Shown here one piece after another: positions 8,664-16,844 of a stretch of DNA of 41,562 nucleotides. Location of the stretch: positions 1 through 41,562 of the forward strand of contig ONGJ01000009.1 of assembly GCA_900317375.1 (NCBI GenBank). Reading direction: 5' to 3'. The notes below the pieces were generated by a model that searched no databases, was not told the DNA's origin, and saw nothing but the letters and a program-made list of their open reading frames with translations. The translations under genes and the position numbers were made by a program. The stretch comes from an uncultured Eubacteriales bacterium. Its GTDB lineage: Bacteria; Bacillota; Clostridia; Oscillospirales; Oscillospiraceae. The stretch's first letter is position 1; the number at the start of each line of letters is the position of its first letter.

Positions 8664-9869
8664 TCAGCCGTAACTGCTGTACCAGTTGGAATAGTCCGCG
8701 CCGACATTCCCGCCTTCATAGGTCCCGTTCAGCTTGCTCATTACGCGCTCGAAATCTTCAGACCCTTCTTCATAGGGGGTGGGGCAGTAATCGTTATAAG
8801 CGTCCAGCGTATAACCTTCATAGACCGGGCGGCTGCTAACACAGCAGGGGATGACCCTCCATCCATCGACCGAGATGCTTCCGTCCAGATCCCGCTTCAG
8901 CGTGACTTGGAAGATGGCTGTGTCGCGATCGGTAGGCGAAGTACTCCCACCAAAACTGAATTCGCCCATACTGTACAGAATGATGCCGCCGTTATACTCT
9001 TCAATCGGCTGCAGGCAGTGCGAGTGACAGCCGAAGATCAGATCCGCACCGGCGTCAATGCATGCCCTGGCCAGATCAATTTGGTCGGCGTTGGGCTGAT
9101 AGTGGAGCTCCTGTCCCCAGTGAAAGCAGCAGATGATGTAATCGGCGTCCGGCCGCATCATCTGGATGGCGGCACAGGCTTTGTCCCTGCTTGGCTGGAA
9201 ACTGTTATAGGCACAATAAATGCCAAGTTTCAGGCTGTGTGGTGTTGTGATGATCTGGCTCTCATCCTCCTTGCCGTAGGCGATGCCGTATTCCTCAAGC
9301 GCTGCGTAGGTTGCCAGCAGACCGGCCTGCCCAAAGTCCAGAGAGTGGTTGTTCGCCGTGGTGACAAAATCCACGCCGCCCTCGGTCAGAATCTGCGCAT
9401 TTGCCGCTGGCGCACGGAAGTAGAAGGTCTGATCGGAATACATCTGCTGGTCAGCCAGGGTGCACTCAAGGTTCGAAACGGTATATTCATCATTCAAAAA
9501 GAATTCTGCCGTATTCTTGAACGGATAGCTGTAGTCCCCGTTCATTCTGCCGTTATACGAGAACTCCGACTGGTCGCTGAGATTCTGATGCGATGTCAGC
9601 GTCTCATCGCCGATGACAGAGATGGTGAACAGCTCAGGGGTCGGTTCCGGCGTTGAGGTCGGTGTCGGCTCGGGTGTCGGCGCCGGCGTTTCCGACGACT
9701 CGGGCTGTGATGCTGTCGGAAGAACGGGAGCTGCCGCCGGTGCACTCTCAACCGGTGCCGTTTCCTGTGCGATATTCGCGACCGGTTCCTCCCTTGCCCG
9801 CAGGAACAGAATGCCCGCAAGGACAATCACAAGCAGAATAAAAATAAGAGCTTTGATCAGTGTTTTCAT
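8664..9869 (-). CDS. CapA/PgsA-family protein, membrane-anchored
   Basis: 401 residues: one N-terminal membrane anchor (about 5-24), a Pro/Thr/Glu-rich linker (about 45-78, repeated TPEPTP), then a CapA domain. Domain hallmarks are SVIGDETL, SNLECTLAD, TTANNHSLDFG, CCFHWGQELHY and GCHSHCLQP...YSMGEFSFGG, the metallophosphatase-like residues of the PGA_cap family. Family members take part in capsule synthesis (poly-gamma-glutamate in Bacillus), but no pgsB or pgsC homologue is present, so a role in a different envelope polymer is more likely. The start has CCGGAGTG upstream. The long proline-rich linker suggests the domain is held away from the membrane on the outside. Confidence 0.87.
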   Translation of the reverse strand: MKTLIKALIFILLVIVLAGILFLRAREEPVANIAQETAPVESAPAAAPVLPTASQPESSETPAPTPEPTPTSTPEPTPELFTISVIGDETLTSHQNLSDQSEFSYNGRMNGDYSYPFKNTAEFFLNDEYTVSNLECTLADQQMYSDQTFYFRAPAANAQILTEGGVDFVTTANNHSLDFGQAGLLATYAALEEYGIAYGKEDESQIITTPHSLKLGIYCAYNSFQPSRDKACAAIQMMRPDADYIICCFHWGQELHYQPNADQIDLARACIDAGADLIFGCHSHCLQPIEEYNGGIILYSMGEFSFGGSTSPTDRDTAIFQVTLKRDLDGSISVDGWRVIPCCVSSRPVYEGYTLDAYNDYCPTPYEEGSEDFERVMSKLNGTYEGGNVGADYSNWYSSYG

Positions 9870-9906
9870 ATTGTCACTCCGGAAATGGTTTATTTCAAAA
9901 ACAGAC

Positions 9907-10926
9907 TCAGCATCGCCCGCCGGTCAGGACTTTCAGCGTACGCGGTGTAAAACGGCTCATCACAGCGTGGATACCCATATTGACGGCGATGATCAGCAGA
10001 ATGCAGAGAATACGCCCAACAAGGTTGGATACGGCGGCTGAGGGAATAAGGGCGTACAGTGCCTGACGGATCGGCCCCATAAAGAGGCTGATCAACGACT
10101 GATGCGTGGCATAGATCAAAAACGTACAACGATATACATTTCGATTCTTAGACCATTCCGGAACGGGGATTAAAAAAAGAATCATGATGGGCAGAACGGC
10201 AATAGTCATGTTATACAACAGATTCTCAATCAGCCCGTCCAACAGGGCAGCAGCTACGAGAAAGCTGGCAACACAACGAAGAATAGCGTCCCGACTACTT
10301 TTCTGATACAGACTGCCGCAATAGGCACCGATTACATAAGCCGGAAAGTGCATCTTAATGTTGCCGGTGTAATGAAAGCGTCCGTTGCCGACATAGAGGG
10401 TATCCCAAAAAATGTACAGCAACAGAATCATCGCTAGGGCGGAAAACCATCCGACCTTTTTGTTTTTGAAAAGCAAAAGAAAAATGGGCGAAAAGATTAC
10501 TGCAAACAGAAAAACAGTATAAATATACCAGAAAGCCCCAAGCGGCGGCCATATACGCAAAAGGAAAATCTGCCCGAAAACGTCGGAGAGAGTCCATGAA
10601 TTGCCCTGAAGAATGGACTTAATAAGATAAATGATCTGCCACAGAAGATAGGGAACAAGCAGGGTACGGATGCGGGTTTGTATTTTGCCTCCTAAATTCT
10701 GAAAGCTGAGATTGCGAAACAAAAGGAATCCGGTAATCGCAAAAAACCAGCTCATACAAAGAATACAGGGAACTCCGGTAACAAAGTTGTCAATGGCTGT
10801 ATTCAACTTGAGATCCAGCGCACTCACCGCCAGCTCATTGCTCGGCGATTCACAGTGATACAATACAACCTCTATCATCATCAGAAAGCTGATGACCGGT
10901 ATTTTTTCACGAAGTTCCTTGTTCAC
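9907..10926 (-). CDS. Acyltransferase family 3 membrane protein
   Basis: 339-residue polytopic protein of the acyltransferase-3 family, which O-acylates cell-surface polysaccharides. Seen: VVLYHCES near the N-terminus (catalytic His region), FFAITGFLLFRN, and the basic RIRTLLVPYLLW motif that follows. The frame stays open to 11199, but that extension runs through a promoter (10953-10981) and into the preceding gene. GTG 10926 has AAAGGAG at the correct spacing and places the family motifs at the usual distance, so it is the true start. The gene lies 68 bp after the DUF6020-like gene with its own promoter and 37 bp before capA; it probably acetylates the glycan made by this locus. Confidence 0.83.
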   Translation of the reverse strand: MNKELREKIPVISFLMMIEVVLYHCESPSNELAVSALDLKLNTAIDNFVTGVPCILCMSWFFAITGFLLFRNLSFQNLGGKIQTRIRTLLVPYLLWQIIYLIKSILQGNSWTLSDVFGQIFLLRIWPPLGAFWYIYTVFLFAVIFSPIFLLLFKNKKVGWFSALAMILLLYIFWDTLYVGNGRFHYTGNIKMHFPAYVIGAYCGSLYQKSSRDAILRCVASFLVAAALLDGLIENLLYNMTIAVLPIMILFLIPVPEWSKNRNVYRCTFLIYATHQSLISLFMGPIRQALYALIPSAAVSNLVGRILCILLIIAVNMGIHAVMSRFTPRTLKVLTGGRC

Positions 10927-10952
10927 AGGCAGACTCCTTTCCCATTTAGAAT

Positions 10953-10981
10953 ATTGTAGCATTCTGTAGCAAATCTTGCAA
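10953..10981 (-). promoter_or_regulatory. Sigma-A-type promoter for the acyltransferase-capA-DUF6056 genes
   Basis: Read on the minus strand: -35 TTGCAA (10976-10981), a 17-bp spacer, -10 TACAAT (10953-10958). The predicted transcript starts about 20 bases before the GTG start of the acyltransferase gene. The spacer GATTTGCTACAGAATGC is nearly identical to that of the promoter at 14307-14335. Confidence 0.7.
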
Positions 10982-10994
10982 GAGGGAAGCAGAG

Positions 10995-12638
10995 TCAAAC
11001 GACCTCTTCCTTTCCGGTGGGCATTGTTGTAATTGCCAGCAACATGGGAAAGGTGAATAACTGACAGAGACCGTATCTGGTTACACAGACGGGTGCAAAC
11101 ACCAGGAAAAGGAGATTGGCGCCGAAAGGGACAAGCAAAACAAGCCTCTTTTTTAGTTTCTTCTTTCGAAAACAATAAAAGGAGAAAGCCGGAACCCAAA
11201 ACAGATAGAAAGAATCTTGACTGAAGATGGAAAACACTGGAATCTGCTCCATCCAGAAAACCAGGGACCCGACACTGCCGCGCAGTGCCTCAGTCCATCC
11301 GGGATGAGAAAATGCTTTGATTGCTTCACTGTATGGGACAGACTGATAGACGTTGAACAGTTTATGGGGAGAAAAGTACCCTCCGCTGATGGAAAGTGTT
11401 GCCCGGATATACGTTCCCGCTTCGCGCGGCATATGAGATAACCAAAGCTCAAGATAGGCACATATTGCTTTTTGATCAGCGTCATAGGGGAGGCGGTTTT
11501 TGATCGGATCGGTAATGCCCGGATTGTAGGTGTCCTTAAGTTCTTCTTGGGAAAGATCAAGTAAAGAGAAAAACAACGCCTTCTCATCCTCTGTGTATCT
11601 TTCGGGATGCTCAATCAGAGATAAAGACGTCTGCTGAAAGGCAACGCCAAGAATCTCCTGCCTCCCGCCCGGAAAAATATTGAAAGCTGGAAACAGCAGC
11701 TGCGGCATGATGACCCCGGTGATCAAAAAGGGAAGCAGTGCGGTTAGAATCGCTGTCAGTTTTTTCCTTCCCGAAATCGCAGACAAAAGGCACAGATTTG
11801 ATACGGCAGCCAGCGCGGCCCCTTTTTTATTCATCAATGCGATCAGTATGGAAAACAGCAGCAACATCAGCCATTGCCTTCTAGAGCCGCCTTTTTCCTC
11901 AGGGGTTAAAACAAGCCATACAAAGACATGGTAATATAGGATATAGAAGAGCGAGAACGGCAGGTCTTTCCCCATGGTAATTGCATAGCTTGCTATGATA
12001 GGTGATGCAAAGAATACTGTGCTGATTAGGGCAATTTCCTTCGGCACATGAAGCCGATCCATATAGCATACAACGATCGCAAAAAGGACTGAAAGCGTAG
12101 CGCACTGCAGCAGATTATACAGAAACATTCCTCTGTTCGGGTCACCGGTCAGCAAACCGATCTGATAGAACAGGGTGAATATCAGCGTCGTAGTTACTGG
12201 ATTTGAGTCAATCATCAGCGCCGAAACTGTCTGGCTGCTGTAAGTCGAAGGATAAGACATCGGTGCTGTGCCGGTTACCAGGTCCTCAATCTGATACAGC
12301 GTGTCGCCGGTGGTTACGCCGGGGTAAAAAACCAGAAGCCATAGGAAATAAACGGTGAAAAACAGAAGGGATAAACGGAGAATACTCTTTTTGGTAAAAC
12401 GGAAATAAGAATGCCAACGACGCATCTCTGTTTGCTTTTCGCAGCAGTCAAGACTCTTCTCTGCAATCAAAAAGAAAACGAGGAAAAGCGCAGAGTAAAC
12501 AGCAGCCTTTGCAAGCAGAGCAGCAAAGCCGTTGTTTCCTCCTTGAAAATAGAGATCACATGCTGCGGTAAAGACTGCAAGCATAGCCAAAAATGCGCAC
12601 TGATGATAATCAGGTTTGTTTTTCAAAGCTGCTACCAT
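10995..12638 (-). CDS. DUF6020-like polytopic membrane protein (copy B)
   Basis: 547-residue membrane protein with ten or more helices. It resembles the DUF6020 group, which I regard as GT-C-like; no reaction is established. Key segments are FYPGVTTGDTLYQ after the first helices (acidic residue in the first external loop), SNPVTTTLIF, MGKDLPF, and YNPGITDPIK in the soluble loop. The last motif recurs in the neighbour at 12658-14274 as YNPAIVDPIK. The frame is open to 12689, but ATG 12638 has AGAGGA seven to nine bases upstream and leaves a 19-bp gap after the previous stop, so it is chosen. It is co-transcribed with the upstream paralogue. Confidence 0.72.
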   Translation of the reverse strand: MVAALKNKPDYHQCAFLAMLAVFTAACDLYFQGGNNGFAALLAKAAVYSALFLVFFLIAEKSLDCCEKQTEMRRWHSYFRFTKKSILRLSLLFFTVYFLWLLVFYPGVTTGDTLYQIEDLVTGTAPMSYPSTYSSQTVSALMIDSNPVTTTLIFTLFYQIGLLTGDPNRGMFLYNLLQCATLSVLFAIVVCYMDRLHVPKEIALISTVFFASPIIASYAITMGKDLPFSLFYILYYHVFVWLVLTPEEKGGSRRQWLMLLLFSILIALMNKKGAALAAVSNLCLLSAISGRKKLTAILTALLPFLITGVIMPQLLFPAFNIFPGGRQEILGVAFQQTSLSLIEHPERYTEDEKALFFSLLDLSQEELKDTYNPGITDPIKNRLPYDADQKAICAYLELWLSHMPREAGTYIRATLSISGGYFSPHKLFNVYQSVPYSEAIKAFSHPGWTEALRGSVGSLVFWMEQIPVFSIFSQDSFYLFWVPAFSFYCFRKKKLKKRLVLLVPFGANLLFLVFAPVCVTRYGLCQLFTFPMLLAITTMPTGKEEVV

Positions 12639-12657
12639 CCCAGTTCCTCTGTCTGAG

Positions 12658-14274
12658 TTATTTAGCATGTTCATCGTTTTCTGAAACACAGTATTCCGGT
12701 CGACAATCCATTCCCAAACAGGCTGGAGGGTTGAAAGCGAGAGTGACGAAGACAGGAATTCCGTAATAAAAACAAAGGGTATATCGTGTCCCGTAAGAGA
12801 CTGGAGCTGAAATCATCAAACTTGCCCAGCAAAGAAAACATGGCGCGAAGATCATAAGCGATTGCCTATCTCTGTTTATCAGCTCGCGGAAAAAGCAGCA
12901 GAAGAACATAAGCCAGATCCAAATTCCTTCAGAAGGGAAATGTCTTGCAGATCGATAATATCCTTCAAGAAAGGTTTGCAGAGGCCCATCTCCCCAAACT
13001 GATGCGACGACGAGGCGATTGGCGGCAAGATACTCAGTGTGCAGACCTTCAATTGTTGTAAAAATATCGGTTGTGTGGAGGTTGGCAGGCAGCCAGTATC
13101 CCAGCGTCTGAAGCAGAAAGGCCTTGACATAGATTCCGAAATTGTTTTGAAGGACTTCAAACCAGATTTTGAAGAAGCCGGGAAGATTTGCATCCAGAAA
13201 TCCTCCGCCGAATTCTGCATGCCACTTGATCGGGTCAACAATCGCTGGGTTATAGTATTCTCTGATCATTTGAAGCGGGAACAGATTGTTGATGAAATCA
13301 GCCTGCTCTGCTGTCAGACTGCCTTCCCATGCAACTGTTGCGAACAGCTGCTGAAGAGGAATGGCAAGAGCTTCCTTGATAAACGGGGTTACACCGAAAC
13401 GCCAGTACAGCAACTCGCCTGCTGCCCAAATGATCAGCAGCTCGGCAAACAGAAATAATATCTTCCGGCGAGAATTACGGAAATGAAAAAACATGACAGA
13501 CAGCAGGATCAGGATAATAAAAAACCCGTTGCTGCGAAAGGCTGGCGGGAAGGCTATGCAGAGAGAAAGAATACGCCAGTTCTCGGTTTCACGCTCTCCG
13601 TTTTCCTTGGCCATATCATATAGAACCGTCATGATCACTACCAGCGAAAGGGAAGAGAGTGTGTCCTTGATTATCGCAATAGCATACATGCTGTAAAGCG
13701 GGTTCAGTATACAGAAGAGAAATGCTACGATTTTGAACCAGACAGGCAGCCTTCTTTTCCATATCCAATGACAGATCTGTGCCATCATGGCCGATGCGGC
13801 AATAATCTGCATGACACTGAGAAGGATCATGGTAAGACGAGGATAGTGTATGGCCCTCCCAAGATCTCCTGCCAGCGTGATCAGGAGACAGTATATGGGA
13901 GGGAACTGAGTCATCATGGTCATCCGGTTGAAATAGATCAGCATCGTATCGTAATATGTGGTACCGGGAAACCAAGTCAGAAGTGAGACGGTATAGGCAA
14001 TCAGAAAGAGAAGGAAAAAGTGCTTTCGGGAAGGAGAAGGCGCTTTTTCTGGTGAAGATGAAAGAACGGATTGATGCATCCAAAGCTGCTGCATCAGAAT
14101 CGAAATTAGAATAAGAAAAAAAGCGCAGAATATGGAAGAGAGAAAGAAAACTCCCAGCTTTGGTATCATAATGCCTGAGTTCTTATGAGCATCATAAACA
14201 GCTCTGGCTAATCCGAACAGAGTGGAAAATGACAAAATATCGATGATATCTGCGGTTTGAAATCGTCGGCACAC
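12658..14274 (-). CDS. DUF6020-like polytopic membrane protein (copy A)
   Basis: 538-residue polytopic protein, paralogous to its downstream neighbour: WFPGTTYYDTM corresponds to FYPGVTTGDTL, IIKDTLSSLS to MGKDLPFSLF, and YNPAIVDPIK is shared. Probably a GT-C-type transferase or related envelope enzyme; function unproven. The frame is open to 14346, but that start lies upstream of a good promoter (14307-14335) whose transcript begins near 14300. GTG 14274, preceded by AGGTGG at eight bases, is therefore the likely start; GTG 14286 is the alternative. It is the first gene of the minus-strand glycan set. Confidence 0.72.
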   Translation of the reverse strand: MCRRFQTADIIDILSFSTLFGLARAVYDAHKNSGIMIPKLGVFFLSSIFCAFFLILISILMQQLWMHQSVLSSSPEKAPSPSRKHFFLLFLIAYTVSLLTWFPGTTYYDTMLIYFNRMTMMTQFPPIYCLLITLAGDLGRAIHYPRLTMILLSVMQIIAASAMMAQICHWIWKRRLPVWFKIVAFLFCILNPLYSMYAIAIIKDTLSSLSLVVIMTVLYDMAKENGERETENWRILSLCIAFPPAFRSNGFFIILILLSVMFFHFRNSRRKILFLFAELLIIWAAGELLYWRFGVTPFIKEALAIPLQQLFATVAWEGSLTAEQADFINNLFPLQMIREYYNPAIVDPIKWHAEFGGGFLDANLPGFFKIWFEVLQNNFGIYVKAFLLQTLGYWLPANLHTTDIFTTIEGLHTEYLAANRLVVASVWGDGPLQTFLEGYYRSARHFPSEGIWIWLMFFCCFFRELINRDRQSLMIFAPCFLCWASLMISAPVSYGTRYTLCFYYGIPVFVTLAFNPPACLGMDCRPEYCVSENDEHAK

Positions 14275-14306
14275 GTCTGTTTCCACCTCTCCTGCCCGTT
14301 GTTGGC

Positions 14307-14335
14307 ATTTTATCATTCTGAAGCAAATCATGCAA
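14307..14335 (-). promoter_or_regulatory. Sigma-A-type promoter for the DUF6020-like pair
   Basis: Minus strand: -35 TTGCAT (14330-14335), 17-bp spacer GATTTGCTTCAGAATGA, -10 TAAAAT (14307-14312). The predicted start near 14300 leaves a leader of about 26 bases before GTG 14274. The element lies between the hppA terminator and the DUF6020-like gene, as a promoter for an independent unit should. Confidence 0.7.
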
Positions 14336-14349
14336 GAGAAAAACACGAG

Positions 14350-14387
14350 AAGACCCTCTGCCTGTCACGGCAGAGGGTCTTGACAGA
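14350..14387 (-). terminator. Rho-independent terminator of hppA
   Basis: Perfect 13-bp stem, AAGACCCTCTGCC (14350-14362) with GGCAGAGGGTCTT (14369-14381), and a 6-base loop. On the minus strand it lies 15 bp past the hppA stop and is followed by CTCGTGTTTTTCTC, an adequate T-rich tail. Confidence 0.88.
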
Positions 14388-14395
14388 TAAGAAGT

Positions 14396-16393
14396 TTACA
14401 GCAGGCCGCCGATTCTCACAAACAGTGGTGCAAACACCAGAGATACCACAGTCATCAGTTTGATAAGAATGTTCAGCGATGGACCCGAAGTATCCTTGAA
14501 GGGGTCTCCAACCGTATCGCCGACAACAGCGGCCTTGTGGGCGGCCGAGCCTTTGCCGCCGTGATGGCCTTCCTCAATGAATTTTTTTGCATTGTCCCAG
14601 GCACCGCCCGAGTTCGACATGAAGATCGCCAGCAGCACACCCGTGACCAGCGAGCCGGCCAACAGCCCGCCCAGCGCCTCCGGCCCCAGCAGAATGCCCA
14701 CCAGAAGCGGGGCAATCACGGCCATCAGGCCGGGCACGATCATCTCGTGCAGGGCGGCCGTGGTTGAGATGCCCACGCAGGAGGTGTAGTCAGGCTTGCC
14801 GGTCCCCTCCAAAATACCCGGGATCTCGCGGAACTGCCGTCTCACTTCCTCAATCATCTTGTAGGCGGCTTTCGAGACTGAGTCCATCGTCATGGCCGAG
14901 AAGGCGAAAGGCAGCATGCCGCCGATCAGGAGACCGATGACCACATTCGGGGTCAGAATGTTGATGCCCACGGTCTCGAGATTCACCTCGTGCGCGTAAG
15001 AAACGAACAGGGCCAGCGCCGTGAGGGCGGCCGAGCCGATGGCAAAACCCTTGCCCATGGCAGCAGTGGTGTTGCCGACTGCGTCCAGTTTGTCTGTGAT
15101 TTCGCGGACATGCGGGTCAAGGCCGCTCATCTCGGCGATACCGCCCGAGTTGTCTGCAATGGGACCATAGGCGTCGACGGCGACGGTGATCCCGGTGGTC
15201 GACAGCATGCCGACAGCGGCCAGTGCGATGCCGTACAGGTTGCCGGTAACCGTGTAGGAAACCCAGATACCGACGCAGATTAGAACGATAGGGACCCAGG
15301 TGCTCATCATGCCGACGGCTACACCGCTGATGATGGTGGTGGCCGAACCGGTTTCGGACTGATCTGCGATCCGCTTGACCGATTTGTAGTCACCCGAGGT
15401 GTAAACCTCGGTCATGTACCCGATGACCAGACCGACGATGATGCCGGCGATGATCGGCAGGGAATAGAAGATCCCGCCGAAGAACGCGGCGCTTAAGGGA
15501 AGGGAGACTGCCGCCACAATGCCCGCAGAGACATAGGAGCCCATCTTCAGCGCCGCGTGCGGGTTCGAGTTGTCCTTCCCGCGGACGAAGAAGGTGGCGA
15601 TGATGGATGCCGCGATGCCGACCGCCGCAATCAGCAGGGGATAGAAGGCGCCGGCGCCCTCGAACCTACCGGCGACCAGAATGCCGAGCGTCAGAGCCGA
15701 AATCAGAGCGCCGACATAGCTTTCAAACAGGTCGGCACCCATACCGGCAACGTCACCGACATTGTCGCCGACGTTATCGGCGATGACGGCCGGGTTCCGG
15801 GGGTCATCCTCAGGGATGCCAGCCTCGACCTTGCCGACCAGATCCGCACCGACATCGGCCGCCTTGGTATAGATGCCGCCGCCGACACGGGCGAACAGAG
15901 CGATGGAGGAAGCACCCAGCGAGAAGCCGAACAGAATATTATAGTTGCCAGTGATCAGGTAGATGAGGCTGCATCCCAGCAAACCCAGGCCCACCACGCA
16001 CATGCCCATGACGCTGCCGCCGGAGAAGGCAATCGAAAGGGCTTTGTTCATACCTGATTCCAACGCGGCATTTGCCGTGCGCACATTGGCCTTGGTGGCA
16101 ACCTTCATCCCAAAGAAACCGGCGAGAATCGAACAGCAGGCACCCAGCAGAAAGCAGACGCCGGTTCCCCATCCGATGAAGAACCCGATCAGCAGGAAGA
16201 GAACCGCAATAAAAACAGCAAGAATCTTGTACTCAGACATCAGAAAGGCATCGGCGCCCTCCGCGATGGCCGCGGCAATTTCCTGCATACGGGGGGTTCC
16301 GGCCGGGGCTTTGGAAACATAGTTTGCCTTATAAGTGGCAAAGCACAGCGCACAGACGGCCAGGATGGGGATCAGCCAGAATAATACATTCAT
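14396..16393 (-). CDS. hppA: Membrane-bound K+-dependent ion-pumping pyrophosphatase
   Basis: 665-residue integral membrane pyrophosphatase of about 16 helices that uses PPi hydrolysis to pump Na+ or H+ out of the cytoplasm. The catalytic face is clear: [33 protein letters not shown], and near the C-terminus [25 protein letters not shown] at about residue 440 has Ala where K+-independent enzymes have Lys, so K+ dependence is predicted. Whether the pumped ion is Na+, H+ or both cannot be settled by eye; Na+ is common in Clostridia. Start ATG 16393 has AAAGGAG ten bases upstream. The gene is clearly richer in GC than its neighbours on both sides. It has its own promoter and terminator, hence a monocistronic unit. 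Confidence 0.96.
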   Translation of the reverse strand: MNVLFWLIPILAVCALCFATYKANYVSKAPAGTPRMQEIAAAIAEGADAFLMSEYKILAVFIAVLFLLIGFFIGWGTGVCFLLGACCSILAGFFGMKVATKANVRTANAALESGMNKALSIAFSGGSVMGMCVVGLGLLGCSLIYLITGNYNILFGFSLGASSIALFARVGGGIYTKAADVGADLVGKVEAGIPEDDPRNPAVIADNVGDNVGDVAGMGADLFESYVGALISALTLGILVAGRFEGAGAFYPLLIAAVGIAASIIATFFVRGKDNSNPHAALKMGSYVSAGIVAAVSLPLSAAFFGGIFYSLPIIAGIIVGLVIGYMTEVYTSGDYKSVKRIADQSETGSATTIISGVAVGMMSTWVPIVLICVGIWVSYTVTGNLYGIALAAVGMLSTTGITVAVDAYGPIADNSGGIAEMSGLDPHVREITDKLDAVGNTTAAMGKGFAIGSAALTALALFVSYAHEVNLETVGINILTPNVVIGLLIGGMLPFAFSAMTMDSVSKAAYKMIEEVRRQFREIPGILEGTGKPDYTSCVGISTTAALHEMIVPGLMAVIAPLLVGILLGPEALGGLLAGSLVTGVLLAIFMSNSGGAWDNAKKFIEEGHHGGKGSAAHKAAVVGDTVGDPFKDTSGPSLNILIKLMTVVSLVFAPLFVRIGGLL

Positions 16394-16462
16394 GACGGCA
16401 ACGCTCCTTTATCGTAAAGGTAGAAATGCAGAAGAAATGCCGACAAGCATCTCTGATTGTGA

Positions 16463-16491
16463 ATTTTACACTATTTCTCCGAAAAGTACAA
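16463..16491 (-). promoter_or_regulatory. Promoter of hppA
   Basis: Minus strand: -35 TTGTAC (16486-16491), 17-bp spacer, -10 TAAAAT (16463-16468). The predicted leader is about 60 bases before ATG 16393. Confidence 0.6.
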
Positions 16492-16508
16492 GCCTGATTT
16501 TGCTGCTT

Positions 16509-16528
16509 ATTTGTCAAAAATGACAAAT
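16509..16528. promoter_or_regulatory. Perfect palindrome, candidate operator
   Basis: ATTTGTCA (16509-16516), AAAA, TGACAAAT (16521-16528): perfect 8-bp arms around four bases. It is 17 bp upstream of the hppA -35 and about 60 bp upstream of the CTTA repeat on the other side. The short symmetrical form suits a dimeric regulator; the protein is unknown. It lacks a T-tract beyond TTTA, so a terminator role is unlikely. Confidence 0.5.
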
Positions 16529-16589
16529 TTATGCACTCTGCTGAAGCTGGCTGGCTCTGCCAGACAAATGAAGGCGATTTGAACAAACT

Positions 16590-16607
16590 CTTAATTCTTT
16601 CTTAGGA
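16590..16607 (+). promoter_or_regulatory. Candidate response-regulator direct repeat
   Basis: CTTAATT (16590) and CTTAGGA (16601) form an imperfect direct repeat with an 11-bp period, ending 14 bp upstream of the -35 at 16622. Helix-phased direct repeats next to the -35 are the usual layout of OmpR/PhoB-class activator sites. The assignment is inference from two short half-sites. Confidence 0.3.
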
Positions 16608-16621
16608 TTGTTTCTGAACTG

Positions 16622-16650
16622 TTGAAATTTCATAGAGATCTGAGTATAAT
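16622..16650 (+). promoter_or_regulatory. Distal promoter P1 of the surface-protein gene
   Basis: -35 TTGAAA (16622-16627), 17-bp spacer, -10 TATAAT (16645-16650): nearly consensus. Predicted leader about 190 bases. Confidence 0.75.
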
Positions 16651-16725
16651 GATGCAAAAGTGACCGCCGGATTTCGAAATTATTACAAATTGGAAAAATT
16701 TTTTCTCAAATTTTTATAAAAACAC

Positions 16726-16754
16726 TTGCAATTGGTTTCAAAAGGTGGTATCTT
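16726..16754 (+). promoter_or_regulatory. Proximal promoter P2 of the surface-protein gene
   Basis: -35 TTGCAA (16726-16731), 17-bp spacer, -10 TATCTT (16749-16754). Predicted start near 16761, right at the leader hairpin. Weaker -10 than P1. Confidence 0.5.
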
Positions 16755-16761
16755 ATTGGCA

Positions 16762-16793
16762 CACAACGGAGAAAGGCGCAATCTGTCGTTGTG
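16762..16793 (+). promoter_or_regulatory. Leader hairpin of the surface-protein mRNA
   Basis: CACAACG (16762-16768) pairs perfectly with CGTTGTG (16787-16793) across an 18-base loop. From P2 the transcript would begin at or just before this stem, which suggests a 5'-end stabilising hairpin. I recognise no riboswitch class here. Confidence 0.4.
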
Positions 16794-16844
16794 AAGCTAT
16801 TCCAAATTCGTAAGATTTTTTTACGATAGAGAAGGAGAACAGAT

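Larger units (their letters stand above)
16394..16844. other. Divergent control region between hppA and the surface-protein gene
   Basis: 451 bp without a convincing gene, AT-rich toward the right. It holds, left to right, the hppA ribosome site and promoter, a perfect palindrome (16509-16528), an 11-bp-phased CTTA repeat (16590-16607), two plus-strand promoters (16622-16650 and 16726-16754), a leader hairpin (16762-16793), and the AAGGAG ribosome site of the surface-protein gene. Confidence 0.7.

Noticed and set aside
10927..11199. N-terminal extension of the acyltransferase gene
   Set aside because: It crosses a promoter and the 3' end of the DUF6020-like gene; GTG 10926 has a ribosome site and correct family length.
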